A DNA stretch of 24,490 nt from a virus (IMGVR_UViG_3300022562_001029:1-24490); one strand, 5' to 3'; counted from the stretch's first letter, positions 11,770-19,530 are shown. Translations and numbers: made by a program. The notes: a model not told the origin generated them from the letters alone.

Positions 11770-12999
11770 ATGCCTAGAAAGAAAAAAAGTAGTTTTGCGG
11801 GTAAAACTCGATCAAATGCTGCAAAAAGAAAGCAAAACGGTTCTTACCCTTACATCAAGTTGCCGGAAGATGTTAAAGTATTGACACCGGAAATTGATGA
11901 AAAGTATGTGTTTGATATCATGCCGTATGAGGTTACGGACAAACACCACCCGGACAATGAGGTATCCGTAGGTGACCTATGGTACAAGCGTCCATACAAG
12001 CTTCACAAAAGTGTCGGCGTGAACAATGAAAAAGTTGTTTGCCCCCGTACCTTTGGAAAGCCCTGCCCAATTTGTGATTACCGGGACGAACTTCGTAAAG
12101 ATGAAGACGCCGATGAAAAAGAATTGAAGGAATTGAATACTTCAGATCGCAACCTGTATGTTATTCGGCTTTCGAAAATTGGCAAGAAAACTGTCAACGA
12201 AGAAGTAATGTTGCTTGACCAAAGTGACTACTTGTTCCAAGAAAAATTTGAACAACAACTTGCTGACGACGAACGTTTCGACACCTTCCCTGATCATGAA
12301 GAAGGTTGTTCAATTTCCGTTGCGTATGGTGAGGGTAAATTCGAAAGAAACAAGTACCCAATGCCAACCCGGTTCGATTTTGTAGATCGTAAAGAACAAT
12401 ATGATGACGATATATTGGATGAAATTCCAAACCTTGACGATCTTCTTGTTGTGTATTCTTACGAAGATTTGAAGTCTAAATTCATGGAAGCACCACGGGC
12501 TGATGACGACGACGACGATGATGATGATGAAGACGACACACCGAAACGTAAGAAAAAACCTGCTCCTAAAAAATCCCGTAAGCCCGAACCTGAAGAGGAG
12601 GAAGAAGAAGAGGAAGAGGAAGAAGAAGAGGATGAAAAGCCAGCTAAGAAAAAGCCGGTCAACAAAAAACGTCCTAAACCTGAAGAGGAGGAAGAAGAAG
12701 AGGAGGAGGAAGAAGAAGAAGAGGATGAAAAACCTGCTCCTAAATCACGCAAACGTCGCAAACCTGATCCTGAACCTGAAGAGGAGGAAGAAGAAGAGGA
12801 GGAGGAAGAAGACGACGACGACGAAGATGAAAAACCCGCTCCTAAAAAGAAGCCCGCTGGAAAAAGTAAACCAGCAGCCAAAAAAGGAAAGGATGAATGT
12901 CCTTCAGGCTTCACATTTGGTGAGGACAATGATCAGTACGACGAGTGTGATTCTTGTCAAGTTTGGAACGCTTGCTACAAACGAAGCCAAAAAGGTTAA
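11770..12999 (+). CDS. gp32-like single-stranded DNA-binding protein with giant acidic tail
   Basis: 409 residues. A basic N-terminus (1-25) and a core (about 26-240) carry the gp32-type zinc site H79, C91, C99, C102 (C-P-R-x4-K-P-C-P-I-C). An aromatic- and acid-rich core follows. The tail (about 245-375) is unlike T4: three blocks of 13-16 Glu alternate with Lys/Pro segments, plus Asp runs. It ends in a Cys knuckle, C377-x15-C393-x2-C396-x5-C402, identical in spacing to that of the gene at 10387. In T4 the acidic tail of gp32 recruits replication partners; here it could be a much enlarged version. The protein should coat ssDNA during replication and RecA/UvsX loading. The downstream gene begins three bases after the stop. 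Confidence 0.85.
   Translation: MPRKKKSSFAGKTRSNAAKRKQNGSYPYIKLPEDVKVLTPEIDEKYVFDIMPYEVTDKHHPDNEVSVGDLWYKRPYKLHKSVGVNNEKVVCPRTFGKPCPICDYRDELRKDEDADEKELKELNTSDRNLYVIRLSKIGKKTVNEEVMLLDQSDYLFQEKFEQQLADDERFDTFPDHEEGCSISVAYGEGKFERNKYPMPTRFDFVDRKEQYDDDILDEIPNLDDLLVVYSYEDLKSKFMEAPRADDDDDDDDDEDDTPKRKKKPAPKKSRKPEPEEEEEEEEEEEEEDEKPAKKKPVNKKRPKPEEEEEEEEEEEEEEDEKPAPKSRKRRKPDPEPEEEEEEEEEEEDDDDEDEKPAPKKKPAGKSKPAAKKGKDECPSGFTFGEDNDQYDECDSCQVWNACYKRSQKG
12589..12860 (+). repeat. Three 90-96 bp tandem Glu-tail repeats in the ssDNA-binding protein gene
   Basis: Near-identical units start CCTGAAGAGGAGGAAG at 12589, 12679 and 12775 (spacings 90 and 96 bp), each with a long GAA/GAG run and then a Lys/Pro segment. 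The high DNA identity, including codon choice, points to recent tandem duplication. The tract is almost all purine on the plus strand. Confidence 0.8.
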
Positions 13000-13001
13000 A
13001 G

Positions 13002-13379
13002 ATGCGGCGAGTTCTAAACGCAAAGAAAAAGCGGAAACGCAGAAATAACAAAGGATTCTTGGGGATTAGCCTCCCCAAGAAAACCTTTGATTTTATAACG
13101 TTGTATTGCAATGCGTTTGGTGTAGCTAAATCTTCTGTTGTTTGTGCATTGATCGAAGAATGGGTTATTGAACAACTTCGAGATATGGATGTTTCAGAAT
13201 TAGAAAGCAAAATTGCTTCAAAAGCTTTTGCATCTTTTATGAAATCTGACATAAAAAACTTTGAAAAATTCAAGCACTATTTAGAAATTGAATTGAAGCA
13301 AAAGAAGTTGGATGATGGTACAATTGGTAGAATACTAAATTTATTAAATGATGAGAAGGAGAAGGACAGACAAGACTGA
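13002..13379 (+). CDS. Small ribbon-helix-helix-like protein
   Basis: 125 residues. A very basic N-terminus (1-18, K/R-rich) is followed by G-I-S-L-P-K-K-T-F-D-F-I (about 20-31), then a helix with a turn and a second helix V-V-C-A-L-I-E-E-W-V. A short strand with I-S-L-P followed by two helices is typical of ribbon-helix-helix DNA-binding domains, though this core is divergent. The rest is helical and acidic. I chose ATG 13002, three bases after the upstream stop; an earlier in-frame ATG (12954) lies inside the ssDNA-binding protein. It overlaps the recombinase start by 32 bases. It may be a regulator of this operon; inferred. Confidence 0.65.
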   Translation: MRRVLNAKKKRKRRNNKGFLGISLPKKTFDFITLYCNAFGVAKSSVVCALIEEWVIEQLRDMDVSELESKIASKAFASFMKSDIKNFEKFKHYLEIELKQKKLDDGTIGRILNLLNDEKEKDRQD

Positions 13380-14412
13380 TGATTTGGAAAGCCAAATTAA
13401 AAGGCATGCCCGAACTAAAAAAGAAGCTACTGTATTTGAACCAAGTAAAGGTGACTTCGAAACTGTTATTTCAACCGGATCAACTTTATTGGATTTAGCT
13501 ATCAGTGGTAAACGTGTTCACGGTGGGGGTTTGCCTGTTGGGATTTTGGTTGAAGCTTTCGGCCCTAGTGGTTCAGGCAAAACCGTACTACTTTGTGAAA
13601 TTGCAGGGTATGTCCAACGATTGAATGGGCAAGTAATGTTTCATGACCCCGAAGCACGTTTGAACAAAACCTTTGCACAAGTATTTGATTTAGATACAGA
13701 TGCAATTGATTTACAAGCACCTGATAAAATTCCCGAAGTGTTTAAATCACTTAGGGAGTGGGATGTTGACCCCTCCGTTCCAAATGGGGTTTTCACCGAT
13801 TCATTAGCTGCCTTGTCAACTGACATGGAAATGGATACTGATGATGGTGACAAAATGGGTATGCGCCGGGCGAAAGAGTTCAGTGAAGAATTGCGAAAAT
13901 CGTGCCGTATTATTGCCAAGAAGAAACTTTTAATGGTTGCAAGTAACCAAGTAAGGGTGAACCAAAATGCTGGCCCCTACGGGCAGAAATACGTATCCCC
14001 CGGCGGCGAAGCTGTTGGGTTTTACAGTAGCGTTCGTTTGCGCTTCGGAACACCAACTAAGATTAAAATCAAAAAGAAATACAAAGGAAAAGATATTGAA
14101 AAAGTTGTCGGCATTGAAACTGAAATTGAAGTATTCAAATCATCAGTGGATGCACCGTACAGAAAAGCAACTGTCATAATTTACTTTGATTACGGAATTG
14201 ACGACATCCGGGCAAACTTGCAATACGTTAAAAGGTACACCGGGGCCTCTACCTACATGGTAGGCAATACGAAAGTTGGGCAAAGTTTGGACGATGCTGT
14301 GGCTGCTGTTGAAAGTAGTGGCCTTGAAAAGAAACTTAAGGAGCAAACAATTTCCATTTGGGAAATAATTGAAGACCAATTTAAAACTGAACGCAAAAAG
14401 AAAGAACGATGA
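13348..14412 (+). CDS. RecA/UvsX-family recombinase
   Basis: 354 residues, the expected length for RecA (about 350). Walker A is G-P-S-G-S-G-K-T (72-79), preceded by S-T-G-S-T-L-L-D-L-A-I-S-G (42-54). A Walker B-like V-F-T-D-S-L-A-A-L (about 145-153) follows, and an L1/L2-like S-N-Q-V-R-V-N-Q region (about 198-205) with S-P-G-G-E-A comes next, as in RecA/UvsX. The basic C-terminus (R-K-K-K-E-R) replaces RecA's acidic tail. It should form filaments on ssDNA and drive strand exchange, with the ssDNA-binding protein (11770) and candidate mediator (11228) as partners and the RuvC-like enzyme (14916) for junction resolution. Overlaps the next gene by four bases. Confidence 0.92.
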   Translation: MMRRRRTDKTDDLESQIKRHARTKKEATVFEPSKGDFETVISTGSTLLDLAISGKRVHGGGLPVGILVEAFGPSGSGKTVLLCEIAGYVQRLNGQVMFHDPEARLNKTFAQVFDLDTDAIDLQAPDKIPEVFKSLREWDVDPSVPNGVFTDSLAALSTDMEMDTDDGDKMGMRRAKEFSEELRKSCRIIAKKKLLMVASNQVRVNQNAGPYGQKYVSPGGEAVGFYSSVRLRFGTPTKIKIKKKYKGKDIEKVVGIETEIEVFKSSVDAPYRKATVIIYFDYGIDDIRANLQYVKRYTGASTYMVGNTKVGQSLDDAVAAVESSGLEKKLKEQTISIWEIIEDQFKTERKKKER

Positions 14413-14744
14413 AAAAGCTTTTGCTGTTAACCATGTTTTTGATCATTGGAATTTTTTCCTTTGGGCAAAAGATTGGGTACAATATTTGGTTGATTACATT
14501 CAATGAAAAATCTGTTACCCAACAAACGACCGAACTGTCCGCAGTGCAAGAAATGTGTGATTCCTTTATTCCGGGTGTCACCATTAATGTTGAAAAAGCT
14601 TTGGAAACAAGCAGGGGAATTGATATTATGATTGAAGGAAAAAACCTGATTGTCGAAAAAGTTTATTTTGTAGGCAAAAAGAAAAATGGAAAAATCAAAA
14701 CTAAACAAATCAAGCATGGCAGCAAAAGCAATTCAAATCGGTGA
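14409..14744 (+). CDS. Secreted small protein with Sec signal peptide
   Basis: 111 residues. A clear signal peptide: M-K-K start, hydrophobic core about 4-16, then F-S-F-G with cleavage before Gln20. The Gln at +1 is typical of Bacteroidetes exported proteins. The mature part is about 90 residues with no Cys pair and a basic C-terminus. An exported protein in the middle of recombination genes is unusual; it might act in the periplasm, for example in superinfection exclusion, but nothing in the sequence proves that. It overlaps the recombinase by four bases (ATGA) and the next gene by 29. No family recognised. Confidence 0.7.
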   Translation: MKKLLLLTMFLIIGIFSFGQKIGYNIWLITFNEKSVTQQTTELSAVQEMCDSFIPGVTINVEKALETSRGIDIMIEGKNLIVEKVYFVGKKKNGKIKTKQIKHGSKSNSNR

Positions 14745-14916
14745 TGTTCGTATCCTGTTCAGTACCATTAAACGGTACAAATGTGAAGCTGATGAAAAAC
14801 GGATATCAATCTACTACGCAGCTACACGGAACAGGATCGACTGTGATGTGTTCAGGTTTGATACTGAACAAGATTACACCATTGTAAGAAACGAACTTGA
14901 TGATTACTTTTTATAA
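14716..14916 (+). CDS. Small hypothetical protein (66 aa)
   Basis: 66 residues, beta-rich (I-Q-I-G-D-V-R-I-L-F-S, R-I-S-I-Y-Y) ending in an amphipathic helix. I chose ATG 14716 because it gives the shorter overlap (29 bases) with the secreted-protein gene; ATG 14686 would add ten basic residues. The stop forms a TAATG junction with the RuvC-like gene. The fold could be a small beta-barrel; no family recognised. Confidence 0.55.
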   Translation: MAAKAIQIGDVRILFSTIKRYKCEADEKRISIYYAATRNRIDCDVFRFDTEQDYTIVRNELDDYFL

Positions 14917-15413
14917 TGAGAAAAAAACGAACAAGAAAGAAATCAACAATACCAACCCAAGGTCTTAAAATACTCGCCATTGACCCGGCGAGTATGCTTG
15001 GTTGGGCTCTAAGTAACACTGAATATGGGACTTGGAACCTAAAGACCCGTAGGGATGAGTCTATGGGGATGAAACTGCTCCGGTTAAAAGCGAAGTTGGA
15101 AGAAATCTACAAAATGGAAGATTTTGATTTGATTGTGTATGAGCGACCAGCTGGTAGGCATACGGCTTCTGTAATTCATGAGGCCAAGTTGGTAGGCAAG
15201 ATTGAAGAGTGGTGTGAAGAGCATAATGTACAATACAAGTCTTTATCTGCTACTGAGATTAAAAAGTTCGCAACCGGGAAAGGGAATGCCGGGAAGCCAG
15301 CAATGATTAAGGCGGCAGCTGACAAGCTAGGTTACCAAGGCAATGATGACAATGAAGCAGATGCGTTGTGGATTTTAAATTTATGCAAATGGGAACTAAA
15401 TCTAAAGAACTAA
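14916..15413 (+). CDS. RuvC-like Holliday junction resolvase / crossover endonuclease
   Basis: 165 residues. RNase H-fold nuclease motifs are in order: I-L-A-I-D-P-A-S (D23) on the first strand, L-I-V-Y-E-R-P (E about 83) on the fourth, and D-D-N-E-A-D-A-L (about 147-154) at the C-terminus with the last two metal ligands. This is the RuvC arrangement D-E-D/D and the length is close to RuvC (about 170). It should cut four-way junctions produced by the RecA/UvsX pathway, or clean branched DNA before packaging. The N-terminus has 15 extra basic residues before the core. The next gene overlaps its 3' end by 25-31 bases. Confidence 0.88.
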   Translation: MRKKRTRKKSTIPTQGLKILAIDPASMLGWALSNTEYGTWNLKTRRDESMGMKLLRLKAKLEEIYKMEDFDLIVYERPAGRHTASVIHEAKLVGKIEEWCEEHNVQYKSLSATEIKKFATGKGNAGKPAMIKAAADKLGYQGNDDNEADALWILNLCKWELNLKN

Positions 15414-15655
15414 AGGAATTAAAAAGGATCGTTTCAAATGTTATCTGTAATGCACTTTACGTAAACACTGAAATAAATGTTGATGATTGTGCCAACATTG
15501 CAGATAAGTTTGTATATGATAATGACCCGTCAATTCAACCTTTGTACACTTTTTTGTACAACCATTTAAAGACTGCCATCATAATTGGCTTTATACTCGG
15601 TGGCTTTTTTGCTACACTAATCGGCATTATTACTCTTTATTTTTTATTCCGTTGA
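15383..15655 (+). CDS. Small single-pass membrane protein (C-terminal anchor)
   Basis: 90 residues. The N-terminal 55 are soluble and acidic/basic mixed; one strong hydrophobic segment (A-I-I-I-G-F-I-L-G-G-F-F through Y-F-L-F) ends at the C-terminus, so the protein is tail-anchored. Starts considered: ATG 15368, 15383 and 15389; I used 15383, which limits the overlap with the resolvase. Tail-anchored small proteins in a replication operon could attach the replication machinery to the membrane or change host physiology; function unknown. Confidence 0.6.
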   Translation: MQMGTKSKELKELKRIVSNVICNALYVNTEINVDDCANIADKFVYDNDPSIQPLYTFLYNHLKTAIIIGFILGGFFATLIGIITLYFLFR

Positions 15656-15656
15656 T

Positions 15657-15920
15657 ATGAAGAAACTTGATTTTTCCGCAATTAAAAAAGCACTTCACTG
15701 GTGGTGGAAAGACCGGGTTGATGTTGCTATGGCTGTTGTGTGTATTGCACTTGGGTACTATGATTTGTTTATCGAACCATTACCGGGGGCAGCTGCATTC
15801 ATAGCCTTTTACGCAATCTTTGCTGCGTACCGTGTCGGGTACATGAAAGCAATGATTGACGAATTTGTCACAGAACCATTTTTCAGAACGTATTTAGGTC
15901 TTAAAGAAAAGAAAAAATAA
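15657..15920 (+). CDS. Small two-pass membrane protein
   Basis: 87 residues with two hydrophobic segments (about 23-39 and 44-61) separated by a short E-P-L-P-G turn, and a basic C-terminus (K-E-K-K-K). It begins one base after the previous stop. An N-terminal amphipathic part with W-W-W-K (about 15-18) precedes the first segment. It follows another membrane gene, so the two may form a small membrane-modifying pair. No family recognised. Confidence 0.65.
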   Translation: MKKLDFSAIKKALHWWWKDRVDVAMAVVCIALGYYDLFIEPLPGAAAFIAFYAIFAAYRVGYMKAMIDEFVTEPFFRTYLGLKEKKK

Positions 15921-15925
15921 ATACG

Positions 15926-16144
15926 ATGATGGACAATGATTACATTGTTAAACACTTGCAAACGTTAGCCGGATTAATGTTTACTGGTGAACCTTTTGCA
16001 AAATACAACAAAAGGAGGGATTGCTTTATTTTTGGGGGCATTAAGGAAGACGGGACTTTTAAAAAGAATATTGTCACTAAGAATATTGCAATCTACCTTG
16101 TTGTTGGAATACCAGCTAAACAAGGAAAACCCAAGAAGTTATGA
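15926..16144 (+). CDS. Small hypothetical protein (72 aa)
   Basis: 72 residues, basic, with the pattern F-A-K-Y-N-K-R-R-D-C-F-I-F-G-G in the middle and a C-terminal G-I-P-A-K-Q-G-K-P-K-K-L tail. Starts five bases after the previous stop with two in-frame Met codons (15926 and 15929). Overlaps the next start by four bases (ATGA). Function unknown. Confidence 0.55.
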   Translation: MMDNDYIVKHLQTLAGLMFTGEPFAKYNKRRDCFIFGGIKEDGTFKKNIVTKNIAIYLVVGIPAKQGKPKKL

Positions 16145-16527
16145 AATGGTTTAAAAGGTTGATGATGACTGAAGAAGAAAAAATCGAAGATGTTAAGTTC
16201 ACTTTAAAGTTTGGCAAAAAAGTTAAGTGTGAACTAGACCCGAATGAACTGATTCAAGTACAAGCCATTACTAGTCCAACTGGTTTGTGCGTTTGGGATT
16301 TTAACTCCGTGTTTGTAAAAAGATCATGTTTCATTCTATTAGAGCAAAACCGATTGCTTATTAAAAATCTTGACGTTACTTTTATAGCAAACTGTGATTC
16401 TAAAATATACGGTGTGAAGGTAAGATGGAAAGATAACAGTTATGCCTACTTTTATTTTGAAGATGGTGTATTTATAGAAGTTAAAAAAGGGGCTTCACAT
16501 CCACTTAATCTTAGCCAATTGTTATGA
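16141..16527 (+). CDS. Hypothetical protein (128 aa)
   Basis: 128 residues, probably beta-rich: repeated short hydrophobic strands (V-K-F-T-L-K-F-G-K-K-V, V-T-F-I-A-N-C-D-S-K-I-Y-G-V-K-V, Y-A-Y-F-Y-F-E-D-G-V-F-I-E-V). An acidic segment with E-E-E-K-I-E-D is near the start. It is bounded by ATGA overlaps at both ends and directly precedes the SbcC N-terminal gene. No known motif. Confidence 0.6.
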   Translation: MKWFKRLMMTEEEKIEDVKFTLKFGKKVKCELDPNELIQVQAITSPTGLCVWDFNSVFVKRSCFILLEQNRLLIKNLDVTFIANCDSKIYGVKVRWKDNSYAYFYFEDGVFIEVKKGASHPLNLSQLL

Positions 16528-17567
16528 TAACAAAAATAATCATAAAGAACTTTCAAAGCCACAAGAAAACAATTTTGAATTTAACTAGTGGTTTAAATGT
16601 CATTGTAGGTACTACTGATTCGGGAAAGTCTGCCATACGCCGGGCCATCGAATTAGTTGTTAGCAACCGACCTACTGGTGATTCATTTAGAAGTTATTGG
16701 GGTGGTGATACATCGGTTTCACTTGTCACTAGTGAAGGGCATAAGGTGACTAGAAATAAAACGGATAAAAACAATTCGTATGTTATTGATTCAACTGAAA
16801 CTTTAAAGGCGTTCGGGGTTTCAGTTCCCAATGAAGTTAGCAACATATTGAATTTGACTGAACTAAACATGCAACAACAAATGGATGCCCCTTTCCTGCT
16901 TAGCAAGAATCCCGGTGAAGTTGCAGCACATTTCAACAAGATTGCGAACATTGAAGTTATTGACAAAAGTATAGCTTTAGCCAAACTTGAAAAAACACGT
17001 GTCAATCAATCAATTAAGCAACGTGAAGACGACTTAAAAGAAAAACAAAGCCAGCTTGAAAAGTATGTCAATCTTAATGAATTAGAAAAAGAACTTGACA
17101 AAATTCAGGGTTTAGATGATTCATTAGTTGATAAAAAGGTCGAATTAGCCGGGCTGGAGAAATTAATCCAACAACTAAAAGACATAGAAGTAGAATTGAA
17201 AGCCTGTGATGATGTCATTGCAATGGAGGCTGAAGTTCTTGAAATACTTGAATTAGACCAACAGAAAGCCCAAAAAGAAAAGGAACAAAAAGGTTTGCAA
17301 GCACTTGTGTCCAATTTGAGCAAGATTGAAGCTGAACTGGTTGCTATTGATAATTTAATAGCACTAGAACCGGATGTACTTGAAATAAATGAACTGCAAT
17401 TAAAGCGGGGCAATTTACAGGCTGAATTAAACACTATTTCAAGTTTAATAGGTGAATACACCTCCTGTTCTACTAAAGTGGCTAATTTAGGCCAATTAGT
17501 GGTTAAATTGGAAGGAAAACTCCCCGAAGTTTGCCCGGTATGCGGTGGAACAGGGAAATTAAAATAA
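16524..17567 (+). CDS. Rad50/SbcC-like ATPase, N-terminal half (split gene)
   Basis: 347 residues. N-terminal ABC-type ATP-binding half of a Rad50/SbcC/gp46 protein: K-N-F-Q-S-H-K (8-14), Walker A G-T-T-D-S-G-K-S (29-36), Q-loop-like N-M-Q-Q-Q (about 114-118). Then a long coiled coil (about 140-320), and C-P-V-C at 337-340, the zinc-hook motif, ten residues from the C-terminus. In a normal Rad50 the coiled coil would return from the hook to the second ATPase half; here the polypeptide stops at the hook and the C-terminal half is a separate gene (20112-20720), about 2.5 kb downstream. It should pair with SbcD (18024) to process DNA ends for recombination. Confidence 0.88.
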   Translation: MITKIIIKNFQSHKKTILNLTSGLNVIVGTTDSGKSAIRRAIELVVSNRPTGDSFRSYWGGDTSVSLVTSEGHKVTRNKTDKNNSYVIDSTETLKAFGVSVPNEVSNILNLTELNMQQQMDAPFLLSKNPGEVAAHFNKIANIEVIDKSIALAKLEKTRVNQSIKQREDDLKEKQSQLEKYVNLNELEKELDKIQGLDDSLVDKKVELAGLEKLIQQLKDIEVELKACDDVIAMEAEVLEILELDQQKAQKEKEQKGLQALVSNLSKIEAELVAIDNLIALEPDVLEINELQLKRGNLQAELNTISSLIGEYTSCSTKVANLGQLVVKLEGKLPEVCPVCGGTGKLK

Positions 17568-17573
17568 GATAGT

Positions 17574-17807
17574 ATGAAATTATATGTTACAGGTTTAAAT
17601 CGACAAACAATCGACGTAACCACAAAAGATGATGATATACACGATTTTGTGTATAGTGGTACTTACATTGATTACCGAATATTGTATGCTGGTGGAATTG
17701 AAGCTACGGGAACATTTTGCACAACTGAAAAAATAGAAAGTTTCAGTGAAGCAGAAGAGTTAATCAAAAAACGAATTCTTAATACTAAAGAAGAAAAAGG
17801 AGAATAA
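17574..17807 (+). CDS. Small hypothetical protein (77 aa)
   Basis: 77 residues, beta-strand-rich start (M-K-L-Y-V-T-G-L-N) and an acid-rich helical C-terminus. It shares its size and a K-x-Y-x-x-x-A/G-L-type start with the next gene, so the two may be distant relatives. Six bases follow the SbcC N-half stop. Function unknown. Confidence 0.55.
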   Translation: MKLYVTGLNRQTIDVTTKDDDIHDFVYSGTYIDYRILYAGGIEATGTFCTTEKIESFSEAEELIKKRILNTKEEKGE

Positions 17808-17809
17808 CA

Positions 17810-18037
17810 ATGAAAACCTACATTTTAAAAGCTGTAATGAGCGACACAGGTGATTTACAAATTACCCAAGATGGTGATATGGATCGTTTTACCGTTATGG
17901 GTGTTTTGAAGTACACCAGTGACATCATGAGTTCAGATATGTTGACTCATTCTTTGGCTGAAGCCAAAGAAGAAAGCCAACGTAAAATCGAAATTACACC
18001 AACAATGCAAGTGAAAAAGAACGATGAAAAAAGCTGA
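17810..18037 (+). CDS. Small hypothetical protein (75 aa) with a good Shine-Dalgarno
   Basis: 75 residues, similar in size and start to the preceding gene. The leader AAAGGAG at 17797-17803, seven bases before ATG, is one of few clear Shine-Dalgarno sites in the window. It overlaps the SbcD gene by 14 bases. A tandem duplication with the preceding gene is possible but not demonstrable by eye. Function unknown. Confidence 0.6.
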   Translation: MKTYILKAVMSDTGDLQITQDGDMDRFTVMGVLKYTSDIMSSDMLTHSLAEAKEESQRKIEITPTMQVKKNDEKS

Positions 18038-18896
18038 TGCAATACTTTGTGGTGATATTCACTTACGGGAAGACACACCTAAATGCCGGGTAGACAATTT
18101 TTTTGAAGCTCAATGCGCAAAATTAATGTTCATCAGCAACCTTCAAAAAGAACACGGTTGCCCTGTGCTTTGTAGTGGTGATTTATTCCATAAGGCAATT
18201 CCATCTTTATTTTTTGTTGGTATTATTGCCGGGTTAATTCCTGATATGTTTTACACTGTGTATGGAAACCATGACCTGCCAAACCACAATTTAAAGAATC
18301 AAAAAGATTGTGGGGTGTACCACTTGAATGCCATTGGGCGGATTGGAATTGTCCCTACCCATTTTGGGCAAACACCCGAAGGGCCAAGTTTTAAAGTGAA
18401 AGGCCGCAAAGTATTAATTTGGCACGTAATGACTTACAGGGGGCATGAACCTTACCCCGGTTGCACGCACCCAAAGGCACGATCAATTTTAAATAACTAT
18501 CCTGATTATGACCTGATACTGACCGGGGATAACCATGAACCGTTTGTCCAAACCCATAAAGGGCGGCTATTGGTGAACCCCGGCAGTATGATGCGTCAGG
18601 AAGCGGGTCAAATTGATTACAAACCAGCCGTATGGCTTTGGTATGCTGATACGAACACTGTTGAACCAGTTTATTTGCCAATTGTTAAAAATGCTGTAAC
18701 ACGGGAACATTTGGATTCCGTAGAAGAAAAAGAAACCCGTGTTGCAGCTTTCATTGAAAAACTGGATTCAAATGGTTTAGATTTTGTTGACTTTGAAAAG
18801 AACTTAGAAGTTTTCTTCGGAACTAACAGGGTGCGCAGTACCATTAAAGATTTGACGTATGAGATTGTAGGAACGGCTAAAGGAATTAAGAAATGA
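18024..18896 (+). CDS. SbcD/Mre11-like nuclease
   Basis: 290 residues. Calcineurin-like phosphoesterase motifs in order: L-C-G-D-I-H-L (8-14), S-G-D-L-F-H (about 52-57), Y-G-N-H-D (about 79-83), W-H-V (about 133-135), T-G-D-N-H-E (about 171-176) and N-P-G-S (about 188-191). These are the metal ligands of Mre11/SbcD/T4 gp47. With the split ATPase genes at 16524 and 20112 it should form an end-processing complex that feeds the RecA/UvsX pathway. The extra C-terminal part (about 200-290) would bind the ATPase coiled coil. It overlaps its neighbour by four bases downstream. Confidence 0.93.
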   Translation: MKKADAILCGDIHLREDTPKCRVDNFFEAQCAKLMFISNLQKEHGCPVLCSGDLFHKAIPSLFFVGIIAGLIPDMFYTVYGNHDLPNHNLKNQKDCGVYHLNAIGRIGIVPTHFGQTPEGPSFKVKGRKVLIWHVMTYRGHEPYPGCTHPKARSILNNYPDYDLILTGDNHEPFVQTHKGRLLVNPGSMMRQEAGQIDYKPAVWLWYADTNTVEPVYLPIVKNAVTREHLDSVEEKETRVAAFIEKLDSNGLDFVDFEKNLEVFFGTNRVRSTIKDLTYEIVGTAKGIKK

Positions 18897-19081
18897 CAAC
18901 TAGTATGAGTAAGGAGGAACATCGTGAACGCCACATCAAATTGCATGAAGCACTTGATGAACTGTTTGCTGATTTTGTGTTGCACAACAAAGATAAACGA
19001 GCAACTCAAACGCCAATTGTAGAATTAATATCATGGTCTTATAAACAGACTCAAAATCCAACCGAAACAAATGAAGACTGA
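18893..19081 (+). CDS. Small hypothetical protein (62 aa)
   Basis: 62 residues, charged, mainly helical (E-E-H-R-E-R-H-I-K-L-H-E-A-L-D-E-L-F-A-D-F). ATG 18893 overlaps the SbcD stop by four bases; ATG 18905 is an alternative. It overlaps the coiled-coil gene by 11 bases. Function unknown; it could be an accessory to the nuclease complex. Confidence 0.55.
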   Translation: MTTSMSKEEHRERHIKLHEALDELFADFVLHNKDKRATQTPIVELISWSYKQTQNPTETNED

Positions 19082-19301
19082 AAATTTAATTGAACTGCAA
19101 GAAGAAATTGCAGAAGCAAAAACAGACAAAGCAAAAGCTGAAGGACAGCAAACACAATTGATGAAACAATTGAAAGATGCTGGATGCAAATCTATCAAAG
19201 AAGCTGAAAAGCGGATTGAAGCTCTGAAAAGTGAAATCAATACACTTAATGCTAAGATTAAAGAAAAAATGGACGCATTAGAAATCAAATATGATTTATG
19301 A
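19071..19301 (+). CDS. Small coiled-coil protein
   Basis: 76 residues, nearly all predicted coiled coil (E/A/K/Q heptads from residue 4 to 40, then a short G-C-K-S-I-K turn and a second helix to the end). The antiparallel helix-turn-helix shape with a single Cys at the turn resembles a piece of a Rad50 arm. Because it lies between the two SbcC halves it might substitute for part of the missing returning coiled coil; that is inference. Confidence 0.6.
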   Translation: MKTENLIELQEEIAEAKTDKAKAEGQQTQLMKQLKDAGCKSIKEAEKRIEALKSEINTLNAKIKEKMDALEIKYDL

Positions 19302-19530
19302 CAAATTTTGTATAGATTGTGGGTACTCATATTGGCACGGGCCTTGTAATAGTCAGTATTTAGCTTGCAGACTTCACTACGAAGAAAAAAGGGGGATAAG
19401 TGTTATTCCATCTGCATGCCCGAACGAAGAAGCACTAAAAGCTTTCTTTGTTAAATCAAAGATGAGTAAAGCAAAAACAGAACTACCATTAATCAGAGTA
19501 CGATGGAAACCACGAGGACAAAAAGAATAA
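19291..19530 (+). CDS. Cys-rich paralogue 1 (zinc-binding-like)
   Basis: 79 residues. The family signature is visible: I-Y-D-x-F-C-x2-C near the N-terminus, a second Cys in the centre, then I-P-S-A-C-P-N-E-E-A-L-K-A-F-F-V-K-S-K-M. Five Cys and a His may hold one or two zinc ions. The two following genes share the same order of motifs, so the three are tandem duplicates. It overlaps the coiled-coil gene by 11 bases and the next copy by 28. No function known. Confidence 0.65.
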   Translation: MIYDKFCIDCGYSYWHGPCNSQYLACRLHYEEKRGISVIPSACPNEEALKAFFVKSKMSKAKTELPLIRVRWKPRGQKE

